Shown here piece after piece: positions 50,910 to 60,813 of a DNA stretch of 64,000 nt. The translations under genes were made by a program, and so were the position numbers. Below the pieces are notes generated by a model that was not told the origin of the DNA, searched no databases, and saw only the letters and a list, made by a program, of their open reading frames with translations. The stretch is from the NCBI RefSeq assembly GCF_900108035.1, contig NZ_FNVS01000007.1:124001-188000 (forward strand), read 5' to 3'. Numbering within the stretch: position 1 is the stretch's first letter; each line of letters opens with the position of its first letter. This stretch comes from Parabacteroides chinchillae (GTDB taxonomy: Bacteria; Bacteroidota; Bacteroidia; Bacteroidales; Tannerellaceae).

Positions 50910-52358
50910 ATGGATAAAGATAATAATTTCGGTAGATTACTGATACTGCTCCTGATCACATTTGTAATGTGTCTTGGCATGTACCGGTTGCCGGATCGGT
51001 TGTTTGGGTATAAAATAAAGAAGGTTGATTTGCTGGCCGATATACGTGTAAAACCACGGTCGCTTTCTCTCGACTCATTGAGGCAGCAATTGGAAGCAGA
51101 GAAGATGGTGCCGGTAGACTCGGCTGCTTTTCGCGATTCTATATTGAAAGTTGCTAATATTGATTCGATGGCTTTGGTAATACGTGATTCCTTATATAAA
51201 GCCGTTTATGCAGTACAAGGTGCAGATTCGTTAGGTATGCATATTGAAGATTATTCGGCCGGCCATATCGGTTTAAAACGTTTTTTTGCAGCATTGAATA
51301 ACCGGCAACAAACCAAGCGTCCTGTGAGGATCGCTTTCTTGGGTGACTCTTTTATCGAAGGCGATATTATGGTTGCAGATTTTCGTTCGAATATGCAGAA
51401 ACGATTCGGTGGAAGAGGTGTAGGTTTTGTTCCTGTAAATTCTGTTGCTGCACAATTCCGTCCGACGATTGAACAACATAGTGATGGTTGGACAATGTGG
51501 TCGATGCTTACAGACCATGAACACGCATATACCCTTTCCGGTATGATGTTTGAATCCCGGGGAGAAAAAGCTTCTGTTTCGATGAAAACAACCAACCGTT
51601 ATCCGGAGCTTCAGAATGTATCTTCATTAAAGTTCATTTATGAACAAAGCAAAAATACAAAAATGAGTGTTGTTTGTAATGGAGAAACTGATACCTTGCA
51701 TGTGGTGTTGCCGCCTACTGCTATTGTCACTCAGTATGAATTGACAGGTGCATTTAATAAGGCCGATTTTGTGTTTACGGATGCATCGGATTTACGGGCT
51801 TTGGGTGTAGCTTTGGAAGATAATACCGGTGTTGTGGTAGATAATTTTTCTTTACGGGGTAATTCTGGACTGATATTGGAGCGTATGGATATTCCCCGTT
51901 GCCAGGCATTGAATAAAATACGTCCGTATGATTTGATTATACTGCAATATGGTCTGAACGTAGTGAGCGAAGATGTTTTACAATATGGCTGGTATACGCA
52001 ACGAATGGTAGGTGTTATTCGCCATTTGCAGTTGTGCTTTCCCCAGGCAGATATATTAATGTTGGGTGTTTCGGACCGGAGTAAACAAGAAGATGGCGAA
52101 TTTGAGACGATGCCGGCTGTTTTAGCTTTGTTGCATGCACAACGTCAGGCAGCAAAACGGGCAGGTGTTCCATTCTGGAATGTGTTTGGAGCAATGGGAG
52201 GAGAGAATAGCATGGTTCGTTATGTAGAAAAAAACTGGGCAAGCAAGGATTATACACACCTTAGTTTCAGAGGAGGAAAAGAGATAGCTTCTTTTCTATA
52301 TGAAGCCATATTGTTGGAAAAAGAATTTTATGATGAAGCAGAAAAAACAATATACTAG
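50910..52358 (+). CDS. SGNH/GDSL-type protein of an O-acetylation operon
   Basis: About 482 residues from MDKDNNFGRLLILLLITFVM, with one N-terminal membrane anchor (about 8-30) and a periplasmic rest. An SGNH-hydrolase domain in the middle shows the nucleophile block VRIAFLGDSFIEGDIMVADF at about 145 and, late, the Asp-His pair in SKDYTHLSFRGGKEIASF. This resembles AlgJ/AlgX/PatB-like proteins that pass acetyl groups from an MBOAT partner to a polysaccharide. The next two genes (another SGNH protein and an MBOAT) complete the module. I moved the start from 50886 because of the better membrane anchor. Confidence 0.82.
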   Translation: MDKDNNFGRLLILLLITFVMCLGMYRLPDRLFGYKIKKVDLLADIRVKPRSLSLDSLRQQLEAEKMVPVDSAAFRDSILKVANIDSMALVIRDSLYKAVYAVQGADSLGMHIEDYSAGHIGLKRFFAALNNRQQTKRPVRIAFLGDSFIEGDIMVADFRSNMQKRFGGRGVGFVPVNSVAAQFRPTIEQHSDGWTMWSMLTDHEHAYTLSGMMFESRGEKASVSMKTTNRYPELQNVSSLKFIYEQSKNTKMSVVCNGETDTLHVVLPPTAIVTQYELTGAFNKADFVFTDASDLRALGVALEDNTGVVVDNFSLRGNSGLILERMDIPRCQALNKIRPYDLIILQYGLNVVSEDVLQYGWYTQRMVGVIRHLQLCFPQADILMLGVSDRSKQEDGEFETMPAVLALLHAQRQAAKRAGVPFWNVFGAMGGENSMVRYVEKNWASKDYTHLSFRGGKEIASFLYEAILLEKEFYDEAEKTIY

Positions 52359-53700
52359 TATTGGCATTCTTTTACTGATATGGATATCGGCATTACTTAC
52401 TCCCCGTTTTACGAAAGGAGTTATAGATGATAATATGCTACCATTATCAGAAGGAGATACACTGACAACTTCTTTTGTCCCTGTTTCCTGGCCGGCAACG
52501 ACAATACCTGTTACAGATTCTTTATGTCGTATTACGGATGATACCCATTCTATAGAATCGTTTTTTGTAGCATTGGATTCTTTGCGGGCCGGAAAGGATA
52601 CTGTTATCTCGGTCGTGCATTTAGGCGATTCGCATATTCAGGCGGGGCACTATAGCGGACAGGCAATGCGCCTTTTACAGCAACAGTTCGGTAATGCGGG
52701 ACGAGGGTGGATTTCACCATTGAAGCTGAGCAAGACAAACGAACCGGATGACTATTTTATTTCGTCAGTCGTTAAAGAATGGATTGCAGGGAGATGCATA
52801 CAAAAGGTGAAGAAAACGTCTCTTGGCATTGGTGGAATAGGAATTCAGACAGAATCACCTTCTGTAAACTTTGATATTAGTATTGCTCCTAATAATGGAG
52901 CCGGATATTCCTTTAACCAAGCTGTTTTATACAGAGGCGATAAATCCATGCCGATGCTTCCTGCCGGGAAGTCAAAAGAATCTGCTCATGTATCTTTTGA
53001 TAAGGGGATTCACATTCCCGGAATACTTGCCGATACATTCCATATTTCTTTTTTGACAGATACTCTGCAATTGCATAGTACGCGTCGTAAACAGGGGACA
53101 GATACGTTGCTGCCTGCTTCTTCTTTTAATTCCGTATATTACGGATTTAACCTGACGAACGGTAAACCGGGTATTCTTTACCATTCAATAGGAGTAAACG
53201 GAGCTATGTTTGTAAATTATACAGATGAGAATTATGTACGCCAGCTGGCGTTACTTAATCCTTCGTTGCTCATTATTTCCTTGGGAACGAATGAGACTTT
53301 CGGACGTAATTTTACGTCACAGGAATTTGAAGGACAGGCAAAAGATTTTATCCGGCTTGTAAAAAAGTATATGCCGGATGTTTGCATACTGCTTACTACG
53401 CCTCCCGAATGTTATAAACGGGTTAGGGTGAATAAGAAACGTACTTTTGTCCGTAATGACAATACCCAACGTGCCGCAAAAGCTTTGGTTGATGTAGCCC
53501 GTAAGGAAGGAATTGCTTGTTGGGATTTGTTTAGTGCTACAGGAGGTAAAAAATCGTCACGTAAGTGGCAAGAAAAGCAGATGTTCGGACGTGACCGGAT
53601 TCATTTTACAAAAGAAGGTTATCAGGAACAAGGAATACTTTTATTCCGTGCTTTGATGGATACATATAATCAAACGAGAGAGAATAAAAGTGAGAATTGA
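52330..53700 (+). CDS. Second SGNH/GDSL-type protein of the O-acetylation operon
   Basis: About 456 residues from MMKQKKQYTSIGILLLIWIS, with an N-terminal membrane anchor or signal sequence. The nucleophile block is VVHLGDSHIQAGHYSGQAMR at about 100; the Asp-His pair is in GRDRIHFTKEGYQEQGIL near the C-terminus. NPSLLIISLGTNETFG supplies the block III Asn-like region. It overlaps the previous gene by 29 bp and its stop overlaps the following frame, implying translational coupling. Probably a periplasmic acetyl transferase or esterase working with the 50910 and 53715 proteins. The target polymer is unknown. Confidence 0.82.
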   Translation: MMKQKKQYTSIGILLLIWISALLTPRFTKGVIDDNMLPLSEGDTLTTSFVPVSWPATTIPVTDSLCRITDDTHSIESFFVALDSLRAGKDTVISVVHLGDSHIQAGHYSGQAMRLLQQQFGNAGRGWISPLKLSKTNEPDDYFISSVVKEWIAGRCIQKVKKTSLGIGGIGIQTESPSVNFDISIAPNNGAGYSFNQAVLYRGDKSMPMLPAGKSKESAHVSFDKGIHIPGILADTFHISFLTDTLQLHSTRRKQGTDTLLPASSFNSVYYGFNLTNGKPGILYHSIGVNGAMFVNYTDENYVRQLALLNPSLLIISLGTNETFGRNFTSQEFEGQAKDFIRLVKKYMPDVCILLTTPPECYKRVRVNKKRTFVRNDNTQRAAKALVDVARKEGIACWDLFSATGGKKSSRKWQEKQMFGRDRIHFTKEGYQEQGILLFRALMDTYNQTRENKSEN

Positions 53701-53714
53701 AAATTGTAAATGCA

Positions 53715-55241
53715 ATGGATAGTATGTTTTCATTGGAAAAGTTAGGAGAACTGTTTGTTTACCATCATAATGCGCCGATACTGTTTAGTAGCGGTTTATT
53801 CTTTTTCTTGTTTATAGGATTCCTGATAGTTTACATGTCTCTCAGGAAACATTTGTTGGCACGTATAATTTATGTTACTCTGTTCTCCCTTTATTTTTAT
53901 TATAAAAGTAGTGGATTGTGGTTCGGGTTATTAGTTTTTACTGCAACTTCCGATTTTTGTATAGCACAGGGAATTTTCCATACTTCATCGAAGTTGAGGA
54001 AGAAATTATTTGTGACATTAAGTTTATGTGTTAATCTGGGAATGCTGGGCTATTTTAAGTATTTCAACTTTTTACGGGAAGTGATAGCTTCTATCGGCCA
54101 TGAATTGGGTTATCATTTGGGAAATACAGCTATGCAGAGTATAAACTACCAACCGTTGGATATTTTCTTGCCGGTAGGCATTTCGTTTTTTACGTTCCAG
54201 AGCATCAGCTATGTTATGGATGTCTACAGAGGACGCATACAACCTCTTAACCGATGGATCGATTATGTGTTTTATGTTTCGTTCTTTCCTCAGTTGGTAG
54301 CTGGTCCTATCGTGCGTGCACGCGACTTTATCCCTCAGATTTATAAAACTCCGCAGGTTACCCGTTCAGAGTTTGGCGAAGGCCTTTTCCTTGTTTTATG
54401 CGGATTATTTAAGAAGACAGTTATATCCGATTATATCAGCATGAATTTTGTAGACCGTATATTCGATGCTCCGTTGCTTTATACCGGCTTGGAAAATCTG
54501 ATGGGTGTATATGGTTATGCTTTACAGATCTATTGCGATTTTTCAGGATATTCGGATATGGCAATCGGTATAGCTTTGCTATTGGGTTTCCGTTTTAATA
54601 TGAACTTTGATTCTCCGTATCAGTCGGCTTCTATTACCGAGTTTTGGAGGCGTTGGCATATTTCATTATCTTCTTGGTTGAAGGATTATTTGTACATATC
54701 GTTGGGTGGAAACCGTAAAGGAAGGGTGCGGACTTATATTAATTTGCTTATTACGATGCTTTTGGGCGGTCTATGGCATGGGGCATCCGTTAGCTTTATA
54801 TTATGGGGCGCATTGCATGGGATTGCATTAGCGGTCGATAAATTTTTTATCGGTAATTTTGGTTTCAAACAACTGGGTGCCGAAATGAAGCCCCTGAATA
54901 GGATAGCAGGTATATTGATTACTTTTCACCTGGTATGTTTCGGGTGGATATTATTCCGTGCAAGCTCGATGAAAGTAGTAGGAGAGGTACTTACCCAGAT
55001 TTTTACAAACTTTCATCCCGAAGTATTTATGCAGTTTGTTATGGGATATAAAGGTGTATTTATACTTATGGTAATTGGATATATACTGCATTTCATGCCG
55101 AAAAAAACGGAAAACTGGTTGCAGGGAGTTGTTACCCGTTCTCCTTTGTTACTCCAGGCTGCTATTTTAGCTACTGCTATTTTTATTGTGGTACAATTTA
55201 AAAGTGCGGGAGTACAGCCGTTTATTTATTTCCAATTCTAA
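53715..55241 (+). CDS. MBOAT-family O-acyltransferase (AlgI/DltB-like)
   Basis: About 508 residues from MDSMFSLEKLGELFVYHHNA, with around 11 membrane helices. MBOAT signatures: DIFLPVGISFFTFQSISYVM, FFPQLVAGPIVRARDFIPQI, ITEFWRRWHISLSSWLKDYL, LGGNRKGRVRTYINLL and LLGGLWHGASVSFILWGALH with the catalytic His. AlgI/DltB-type MBOATs move acyl groups across the inner membrane for periplasmic SGNH enzymes. Together with the two coupled SGNH genes this is a three-gene cell-surface polysaccharide acetylation module. The frame from TTG 53697 is less likely as start. It converges on an MscS gene, overlapping it by 20 bp. Confidence 0.9.
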   Translation: MDSMFSLEKLGELFVYHHNAPILFSSGLFFFLFIGFLIVYMSLRKHLLARIIYVTLFSLYFYYKSSGLWFGLLVFTATSDFCIAQGIFHTSSKLRKKLFVTLSLCVNLGMLGYFKYFNFLREVIASIGHELGYHLGNTAMQSINYQPLDIFLPVGISFFTFQSISYVMDVYRGRIQPLNRWIDYVFYVSFFPQLVAGPIVRARDFIPQIYKTPQVTRSEFGEGLFLVLCGLFKKTVISDYISMNFVDRIFDAPLLYTGLENLMGVYGYALQIYCDFSGYSDMAIGIALLLGFRFNMNFDSPYQSASITEFWRRWHISLSSWLKDYLYISLGGNRKGRVRTYINLLITMLLGGLWHGASVSFILWGALHGIALAVDKFFIGNFGFKQLGAEMKPLNRIAGILITFHLVCFGWILFRASSMKVVGEVLTQIFTNFHPEVFMQFVMGYKGVFILMVIGYILHFMPKKTENWLQGVVTRSPLLLQAAILATAIFIVVQFKSAGVQPFIYFQF

Positions 55242-56496
55242 AGGTTAAGTTCCGCAGATCCGATCCTGATACATTCTGGAATACACTTAGACCGAATTCC
55301 GGAATGACGGCTAAGATATGATCGAAGACGTCGGCTTGTACACCCTCATAAGGAACCCAATCTTTGATAGATGAAAAGAAATAGAGTTCAATAGGTATTC
55401 CTGTTTCAGTAGGTTGTAAATGACGTACCATGTAAGTAAGTTCTTTGTTTACATCAGGCAGACTTTGCAGGTAACGTACAAGATAAGCCCGGAAGACTCC
55501 TAAGTTAGTTTGTCTTCTGCCGTTTACCCATATGGAATTATCTATGTGATGTTCTTCATTATAACGGTGCAATTCTTCTTCTTTCCCATCGATATAATCT
55601 GTTATTAGAGATATTTTACGGAATTTATCAAGCATTTCCTGATTACAGAAACATACACTGTTCATATCTATATTTATGGAGCGTTTGATACGGCGTCCGG
55701 GAGATTCACTCATACCTCGCCAGTTTTGGAAAGCATCTGTAACGAGAGCATAAGGAGGAATTGTTGTAATGGTATTGTCGAAGTTTTTTACTTTTACGGC
55801 ATTTAGGGTAACTTCTATTACTGTTCCGTTTGCACCGTATTTATCCATGGTAATCCAATCCCCTGCGCGTAGCATATCGTTTGCCGACAATTGTATGCCG
55901 GCAACAAAACCTAATATTGTATCTTTGAATACTAGCATCAGGATAGCAGCCGAGGCTCCTAAACCGGCAAATAATGTAACAGGGGATTTATTAATCAGAA
56001 TACTGATAATGAAGATGAATCCGATAAAGAATATAGTTACCTGAATAATCTGTATGAATCCTTTTAAAGGCTTATCCTTAAATGTTTCTTTCTGATTGTA
56101 AATTTCATGAATAACGTTCAGTGATGCACTGATGAAACGGAGAGATACGGCTATGATATAAATAGCACATACTTTTTGTAGGAAAATTAATAGTTTAGGA
56201 AATTCTTCGGGAGGAAAAGCAAAGGGAACCAGTATATATACCAGTATGGCCGGAATGATATGCATCATTTTATTAATGATTTTCCGTTCCACAATCAGAT
56301 CATCCCATTGGTTTTTTGTCCTTTTGGCCAGCTTTTTAAACATGCCGAGGAAAATATAGCGGCAAGTGTAATCGATAGCTATTGTAATAAGAATGATAAA
56401 CAAGAGTACAATAGTATTGTCTAATTGGCTGGCTGCATCATTAACAAGACCTAGGTCTGTCAGACGTTCGGTTATCCATTCTTGAATTGTGTGCAT
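55222..56496 (-). CDS. MscS-family mechanosensitive channel, copy 1
   Basis: A 424-residue inner-membrane protein with four to five helices before the MscS core. The pore helix is LFAGLGASAAILMLVFKDTI followed by the beta domain LGFVAGIQLSANDMLRAGDW, ending in a C-terminal cytoplasmic vestibule domain. Such channels open under membrane tension in hypo-osmotic shock. It is a paralogue of the next gene (56645), on the same strand. Its stop region overlaps the end of the MBOAT gene. The length agrees with the YbdG-like subgroup. The two paralogues differ mainly in the C-terminal third. Confidence 0.9.
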   Translation of the reverse strand: MHTIQEWITERLTDLGLVNDAASQLDNTIVLLFIILITIAIDYTCRYIFLGMFKKLAKRTKNQWDDLIVERKIINKMMHIIPAILVYILVPFAFPPEEFPKLLIFLQKVCAIYIIAVSLRFISASLNVIHEIYNQKETFKDKPLKGFIQIIQVTIFFIGFIFIISILINKSPVTLFAGLGASAAILMLVFKDTILGFVAGIQLSANDMLRAGDWITMDKYGANGTVIEVTLNAVKVKNFDNTITTIPPYALVTDAFQNWRGMSESPGRRIKRSINIDMNSVCFCNQEMLDKFRKISLITDYIDGKEEELHRYNEEHHIDNSIWVNGRRQTNLGVFRAYLVRYLQSLPDVNKELTYMVRHLQPTETGIPIELYFFSSIKDWVPYEGVQADVFDHILAVIPEFGLSVFQNVSGSDLRNLTFRIGNK

Positions 56497-56571
56497 ATCT
56501 GGTTATTTTATTTGATTGTCTATTCCGGTTATCAAAGATAATAATAAATGTAGAGAGTTTTACATTTTACT

Positions 56572-56633
56572 AAAACATCAGGATCATTTTCTAAAAACAT
56601 CGGTATCTTTTTAGAAAATGATCCTGATGTTTT
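56572..56633. terminator. Perfect 26-bp inverted repeat between the two MscS genes
   Basis: The arms are 56572-56597 (AAAACATCAGGATCATTTTC plus TAAAAA) and 56608-56633, exact complements, with a 10-nt loop and T-rich ends on both strands. It should terminate the upstream MscS transcript (minus strand, entering at 56645). The arm length is unusual. Confidence 0.85.
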
Positions 56634-56644
56634 TTATAAGAGTA

Positions 56645-57829
56645 TTAGTCTGAATATTGATATACCTTCAGTTCGAATTTGGGAACCATAGCAAAAAAGT
56701 GGTCAAAGATGTCTGACTGGATGCGTTCATAATCTTTCCATACTTTGTTACGTGAAAAGAAATAAATTTGGATAGGAACACCATATTCGGTGGATTGCAG
56801 CTGGCTGATTATTAAATCCAGCTCGGTGTTAACTATTGGTAAACTGGTTAAATAACGTTCTATGTATACGCGAAATACCTGTGAGTTTGTAGGAATAACA
56901 CCTTCGGCCGGGTTATAATCGGATAAAAGAGGAACATCTTTTTTTAAGGAATCCAGCATTTCCGGTGTGCAAAATTTGATCGTATTCAAGTCCAGAAAAA
57001 TAGATTTCATTACTCGCCGGCCTCCCGATTCTGTCATACCACGCCAGTTCTGGAAGGAATTGTTGACCAATGTATAAGGAGGAACCGTCGAAATTGTATT
57101 GTCGAAGTTCTGAATTTTTACTGTATTCAACGTAATTTCCTGCACAATTCCGTTCGCATTGGCTGCTGGTATGGTTATCCAGTCTCCGGGCCTGAGCATA
57201 TCATTGGCCGATAATTGGATTCCGGCAACAAATCCCAGAATCGTATCTTTAAATACTAACATTAAGATAGCGGCAGAGGCGCCTAATCCTGCAAATAAAG
57301 TTGCCGGCGATTTGTTGACTATAATGGCTATAATAATAATACCTCCAATAAAAAATACCAATACCTGAAGCACTTGTATAAATCCTTTCATCGGGCGGTT
57401 CTTCATGGATTTCTTGAGTGTGGACATATCCAGCATCATTAGCAAAAGACCGTTAATTGCTAATAGTAGGGAAATGACAATATAAATTGAACATATTTTT
57501 TGGGAAATGACTAATAATTCTTTGCCGTTAACAAATGCCATTGGTAATAAATTGTACACTAAGAATGCGGGAATTGCGTGTACCAGATTATGTACAACTT
57601 TCCGTTTAATCATCAAAGTGTCCCATGTATAGTGGGTTTTCTGGGCTATTTTTCGTACACTACCTACGAAAATAGCCTGGAAAATATAATCTAAACCTAT
57701 TGCAACGGCTACCATTAAGACAGCAATAATCGACTCATCGAATGTGTTGGCAATTTTGGGATCTATTCCCCATCCGATAAGCAGTTTGTTCATCCAAGTT
57801 CCTAAATTTATCATAATAATCGTTTTCAT
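56645..57829 (-). CDS. MscS-family mechanosensitive channel, copy 2
   Basis: A 394-residue paralogue of the 55222 gene, slightly shorter at the C-terminus. The pore helix LFAGLGASAAILMLVFKDTI and GIQLSANDMLRPGDWITIPA are nearly identical to the first copy. Five hydrophobic segments precede the pore. Each gene is probably separately transcribed because a strong terminator lies between. The duplication may allow channels of different tension threshold, or heteromers. It is divergent from the M16 peptidase gene, with a short 95-bp gap to its preferred start. Confidence 0.9.
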   Translation of the reverse strand: MKTIIMINLGTWMNKLLIGWGIDPKIANTFDESIIAVLMVAVAIGLDYIFQAIFVGSVRKIAQKTHYTWDTLMIKRKVVHNLVHAIPAFLVYNLLPMAFVNGKELLVISQKICSIYIVISLLLAINGLLLMMLDMSTLKKSMKNRPMKGFIQVLQVLVFFIGGIIIIAIIVNKSPATLFAGLGASAAILMLVFKDTILGFVAGIQLSANDMLRPGDWITIPAANANGIVQEITLNTVKIQNFDNTISTVPPYTLVNNSFQNWRGMTESGGRRVMKSIFLDLNTIKFCTPEMLDSLKKDVPLLSDYNPAEGVIPTNSQVFRVYIERYLTSLPIVNTELDLIISQLQSTEYGVPIQIYFFSRNKVWKDYERIQSDIFDHFFAMVPKFELKVYQYSD

Positions 57830-57924
57830 CTTAATGAGATAACATACGAATCGCTATTTAGTTTATTTTGTTCGTCCGGAAAATTGTATATTTGTTGCAA
57901 TATTTACGAACTTATGAAGTTCTG

Positions 57925-60810
57925 ATGAAACATCTATTGCAAATCATGGCACTTACATGTTATACAAATATCCTATCTGCTCAGATACCGGAATCGCTCA
58001 AAGTTTATGAGCATACGTTGAGCAATGGTTTAACCGTTTGGCTGAATGAAGATCATACACAACCCAAAGTCTTTGGTGCTGTTGTGGTGAAAGCCGGTTC
58101 TAAAGATTGTCCGAATACGGGCATTGCCCATTATTTTGAGCATATGATGTTTAAAGGTACCGATAAAATCGGCACGACAGATTATGATGCCGAAAAGGTA
58201 GTATTGGATTCTATTGCCGCAAAATATGATGAATTGGCTGCTACTCAAGACAGCAAATTACGCTCGTCTATTCAAAAAGAGATTAATGAAATGAGTGTCC
58301 GGGCCGCAGAATATGTTATCCCGAATGAGTTCGACCGTTTGATTTCCAGATATGGCGGCACTAAATTAAATGCCGGGACTTCTTACGATTTTACTGTTTA
58401 TTTCAATACTTTCTCTCCGCAATATATTACGCAATGGGCAGAAATAAACAGCGAACGTTTGTTGAATCCGGTTTTTCGTCTTTTTCAGAGTGAACTGGAA
58501 ACAGTATATGAAGAGAAGAACATGTATAGCGATATGATCGGTAGCCAGGCAATTGAAAAATTGACTGAGCGCTATTTTTATCCGCATCCGTATGCTTATC
58601 CGATTATAGGGAGTACCGAAAGTTTGAAGAATCCTCGTTTATCCGAAATGCAGAAATTCTTTGAAACGTATTATGTGGGATCTAATATGGGATTGATATT
58701 AAGTGGCGACTTTGATGCCAAAACCGTTTTACCTATTTTAGAATCTGCCTTTTCGCGTATCCGTAAAGGTGAAGCACCTCAGAGGGAGATTGTAGAGATC
58801 CCTCCTTTTAAAGGTAAGGAAAAGATGAAAATAAAGGTTCCGATACCATTTGTGAAAGCAATGGCATTGGGGTTCAGAGGCGTACCGGCCAATCATAAAG
58901 ATAAGGTGGCTTTGAATATAGCAATGGCGCTTCTGAACAATTCAAACGGAACCGGCTACCTGGATAAACTGACAGTGGAGCATAAAGTTATGGCTTCTAT
59001 GGCTGTGAATGAGAGTATGAACGAGGCAGGCATTCTGGGAATTCTTGTTGTCCCGAAATTGTTTGTCCAATCTTATTCGGCTGCCGAAAAATTGGTTTGG
59101 AAGGAAATAAACCGTATTAAAACCGGAGATTTTAGTGAAGAGACTTTCCAGAGCCTGAAACTTGAACAAAAGCGTGAATATGATTCCGGATTAGAAGATA
59201 TAAGTGTGCGTGCACAAGCTATGATGCGTATCTTTTCACAAGGGAAAAGCTGGAACGATTATTTGGATGAAGTTGCCCGCATTGATGATCTTTCAAAAGA
59301 AGATGTTATGGACGTGGCGCGTAAATATTTCAATGAAAACTATTTATATGTAACGAAGAAAACGGGTAAATATCCGAAGGATAATCTTCCTAAGCCGGAT
59401 TATACTCCGGTAGTACCGAGGAATAAAGATGCTACTTCCAATTATGTGAAGCAATTACAGGAAATGCCGGAAAAAGAGCTGGAACCACGTTTGCTTGATT
59501 TCGAGAAAGATATAAAAATACGGCCGGTTACTTCATTGGCAACTCTGTATGCTTCTCCTAATCCGGTAAATGATATATTTTCTTTGCATTTGGTTTTTGG
59601 TATAGGTGCATTGGAACGGCCTATATTGAACCAGACAGCCGGTTATTTGCATTTTATCGGTACGGATTCTTTGTCTTTCAATGATTTTCGTAATCGTTTG
59701 CAGACATTGGGAAGTACGTTGGCTTTTGAGGTGAGCGATACGGATTTTGATGTTAAGGTGAGTGGTTTTGAGGCAAATTTACAAGAAACACTTACTTTAG
59801 TAGGTGATTTTATGCGTCATGCTAAAGCTGATAATAAAAAGCTAGGCCAAATTGTTGACGATGCGAAGGTAAGCAATAAAGCGTTTGCGAAATCCAGTGA
59901 AAGTTTGGCAAAAGCATTGTTGGAAAAAGTGATGTATGGTGAACAGTCCCGTTTCTGGACGAAATTGCCGTTGTCCCGGATAAAGAAATTGAAAGGCCAG
60001 GAGTTGGTAGACGCTTTTAACGAGGCTCGTAAAGTAGAATGCTCTATCCATTATTGCGGTTCACATTCTATGGATGAGGTGATTTCTTTGTTAAAAGAGA
60101 ATTTGCCGGTTCAGGAAATTAATGTTCCTTCTGCTTATCCGTATTATCGGGAAACATTGTCTTATGACGAACCGGTTGTCTACTTTTTCGATATGCCGGA
60201 TGTGTCGCAAAGTATAGTTTACGGATATATACCGGGAGATGCGTTGAAGGATGAGGAGACGCGTCATGCTGCAAAACTCTTTACCGGATATTTTGGTGGA
60301 GATATGTCTTCGTTGATGTTTCAGGAGATAAGGGAATTCCGTTCATTTGCATATCGTGTAAATGCCCGTATTAATCAACCGTCGGCTAAGTTGCCGGACA
60401 AGCCTGCTACATTTGTTACTATGCTTTCTACGCAGGGAGACAAAACATTGGATGCAATGACTGTACTCGATTCGTTGATAAAGAAAATGCCCGAACGTCC
60501 GGAAGCGCGTGTCGATGCAGTTAAGCAATCGATATTAAACTCTGTGAATAATGAATATCCTTCATTCAGACAGATTTCTCCTAAAATATATACCGCTTTG
60601 CGTAATGGATATAATACAGATCCGAACCGGGAGTTATTGGCGGATATTGAGAATATGCACATGAAAGATATTTCCGGTTTCTATGAAAAACATGTGGCAG
60701 GACGTCCGGTTGTATATGCTATTGTAGGAAGTTCTAAGCATATTGATATGAAAAAACTGGCATCGTTCGGAACGATCGTCAAAGTAAAAAGAAAAGACAT
60801 CTATAAATAA
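57925..60810 (+). CDS. M16-family zinc metallopeptidase (pitrilysin-like)
   Basis: From MKHLLQIMALTCYTNILSAQ it is 961 residues with a signal peptide, so periplasmic. The inverted zinc motif H-x-x-E-H is in NTGIAHYFEHMMFKGTDKIG (about residue 64), with the distal Glu in the FQSELETVYEEKNMY region. It has the four-domain double-length layout of pitrilysin/PqqL-like peptidases; the second half lacks a zinc motif, as is usual. Probably degrades peptides or processes exported proteins. The start was moved from 57868 to 57925 to keep the signal peptide at the N-terminus. It is followed 3 bp later by the DUF4268 gene. Confidence 0.92.
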   Translation: MKHLLQIMALTCYTNILSAQIPESLKVYEHTLSNGLTVWLNEDHTQPKVFGAVVVKAGSKDCPNTGIAHYFEHMMFKGTDKIGTTDYDAEKVVLDSIAAKYDELAATQDSKLRSSIQKEINEMSVRAAEYVIPNEFDRLISRYGGTKLNAGTSYDFTVYFNTFSPQYITQWAEINSERLLNPVFRLFQSELETVYEEKNMYSDMIGSQAIEKLTERYFYPHPYAYPIIGSTESLKNPRLSEMQKFFETYYVGSNMGLILSGDFDAKTVLPILESAFSRIRKGEAPQREIVEIPPFKGKEKMKIKVPIPFVKAMALGFRGVPANHKDKVALNIAMALLNNSNGTGYLDKLTVEHKVMASMAVNESMNEAGILGILVVPKLFVQSYSAAEKLVWKEINRIKTGDFSEETFQSLKLEQKREYDSGLEDISVRAQAMMRIFSQGKSWNDYLDEVARIDDLSKEDVMDVARKYFNENYLYVTKKTGKYPKDNLPKPDYTPVVPRNKDATSNYVKQLQEMPEKELEPRLLDFEKDIKIRPVTSLATLYASPNPVNDIFSLHLVFGIGALERPILNQTAGYLHFIGTDSLSFNDFRNRLQTLGSTLAFEVSDTDFDVKVSGFEANLQETLTLVGDFMRHAKADNKKLGQIVDDAKVSNKAFAKSSESLAKALLEKVMYGEQSRFWTKLPLSRIKKLKGQELVDAFNEARKVECSIHYCGSHSMDEVISLLKENLPVQEINVPSAYPYYRETLSYDEPVVYFFDMPDVSQSIVYGYIPGDALKDEETRHAAKLFTGYFGGDMSSLMFQEIREFRSFAYRVNARINQPSAKLPDKPATFVTMLSTQGDKTLDAMTVLDSLIKKMPERPEARVDAVKQSILNSVNNEYPSFRQISPKIYTALRNGYNTDPNRELLADIENMHMKDISGFYEKHVAGRPVVYAIVGSSKHIDMKKLASFGTIVKVKRKDIYK

Positions 60811-60813
60811 TAA

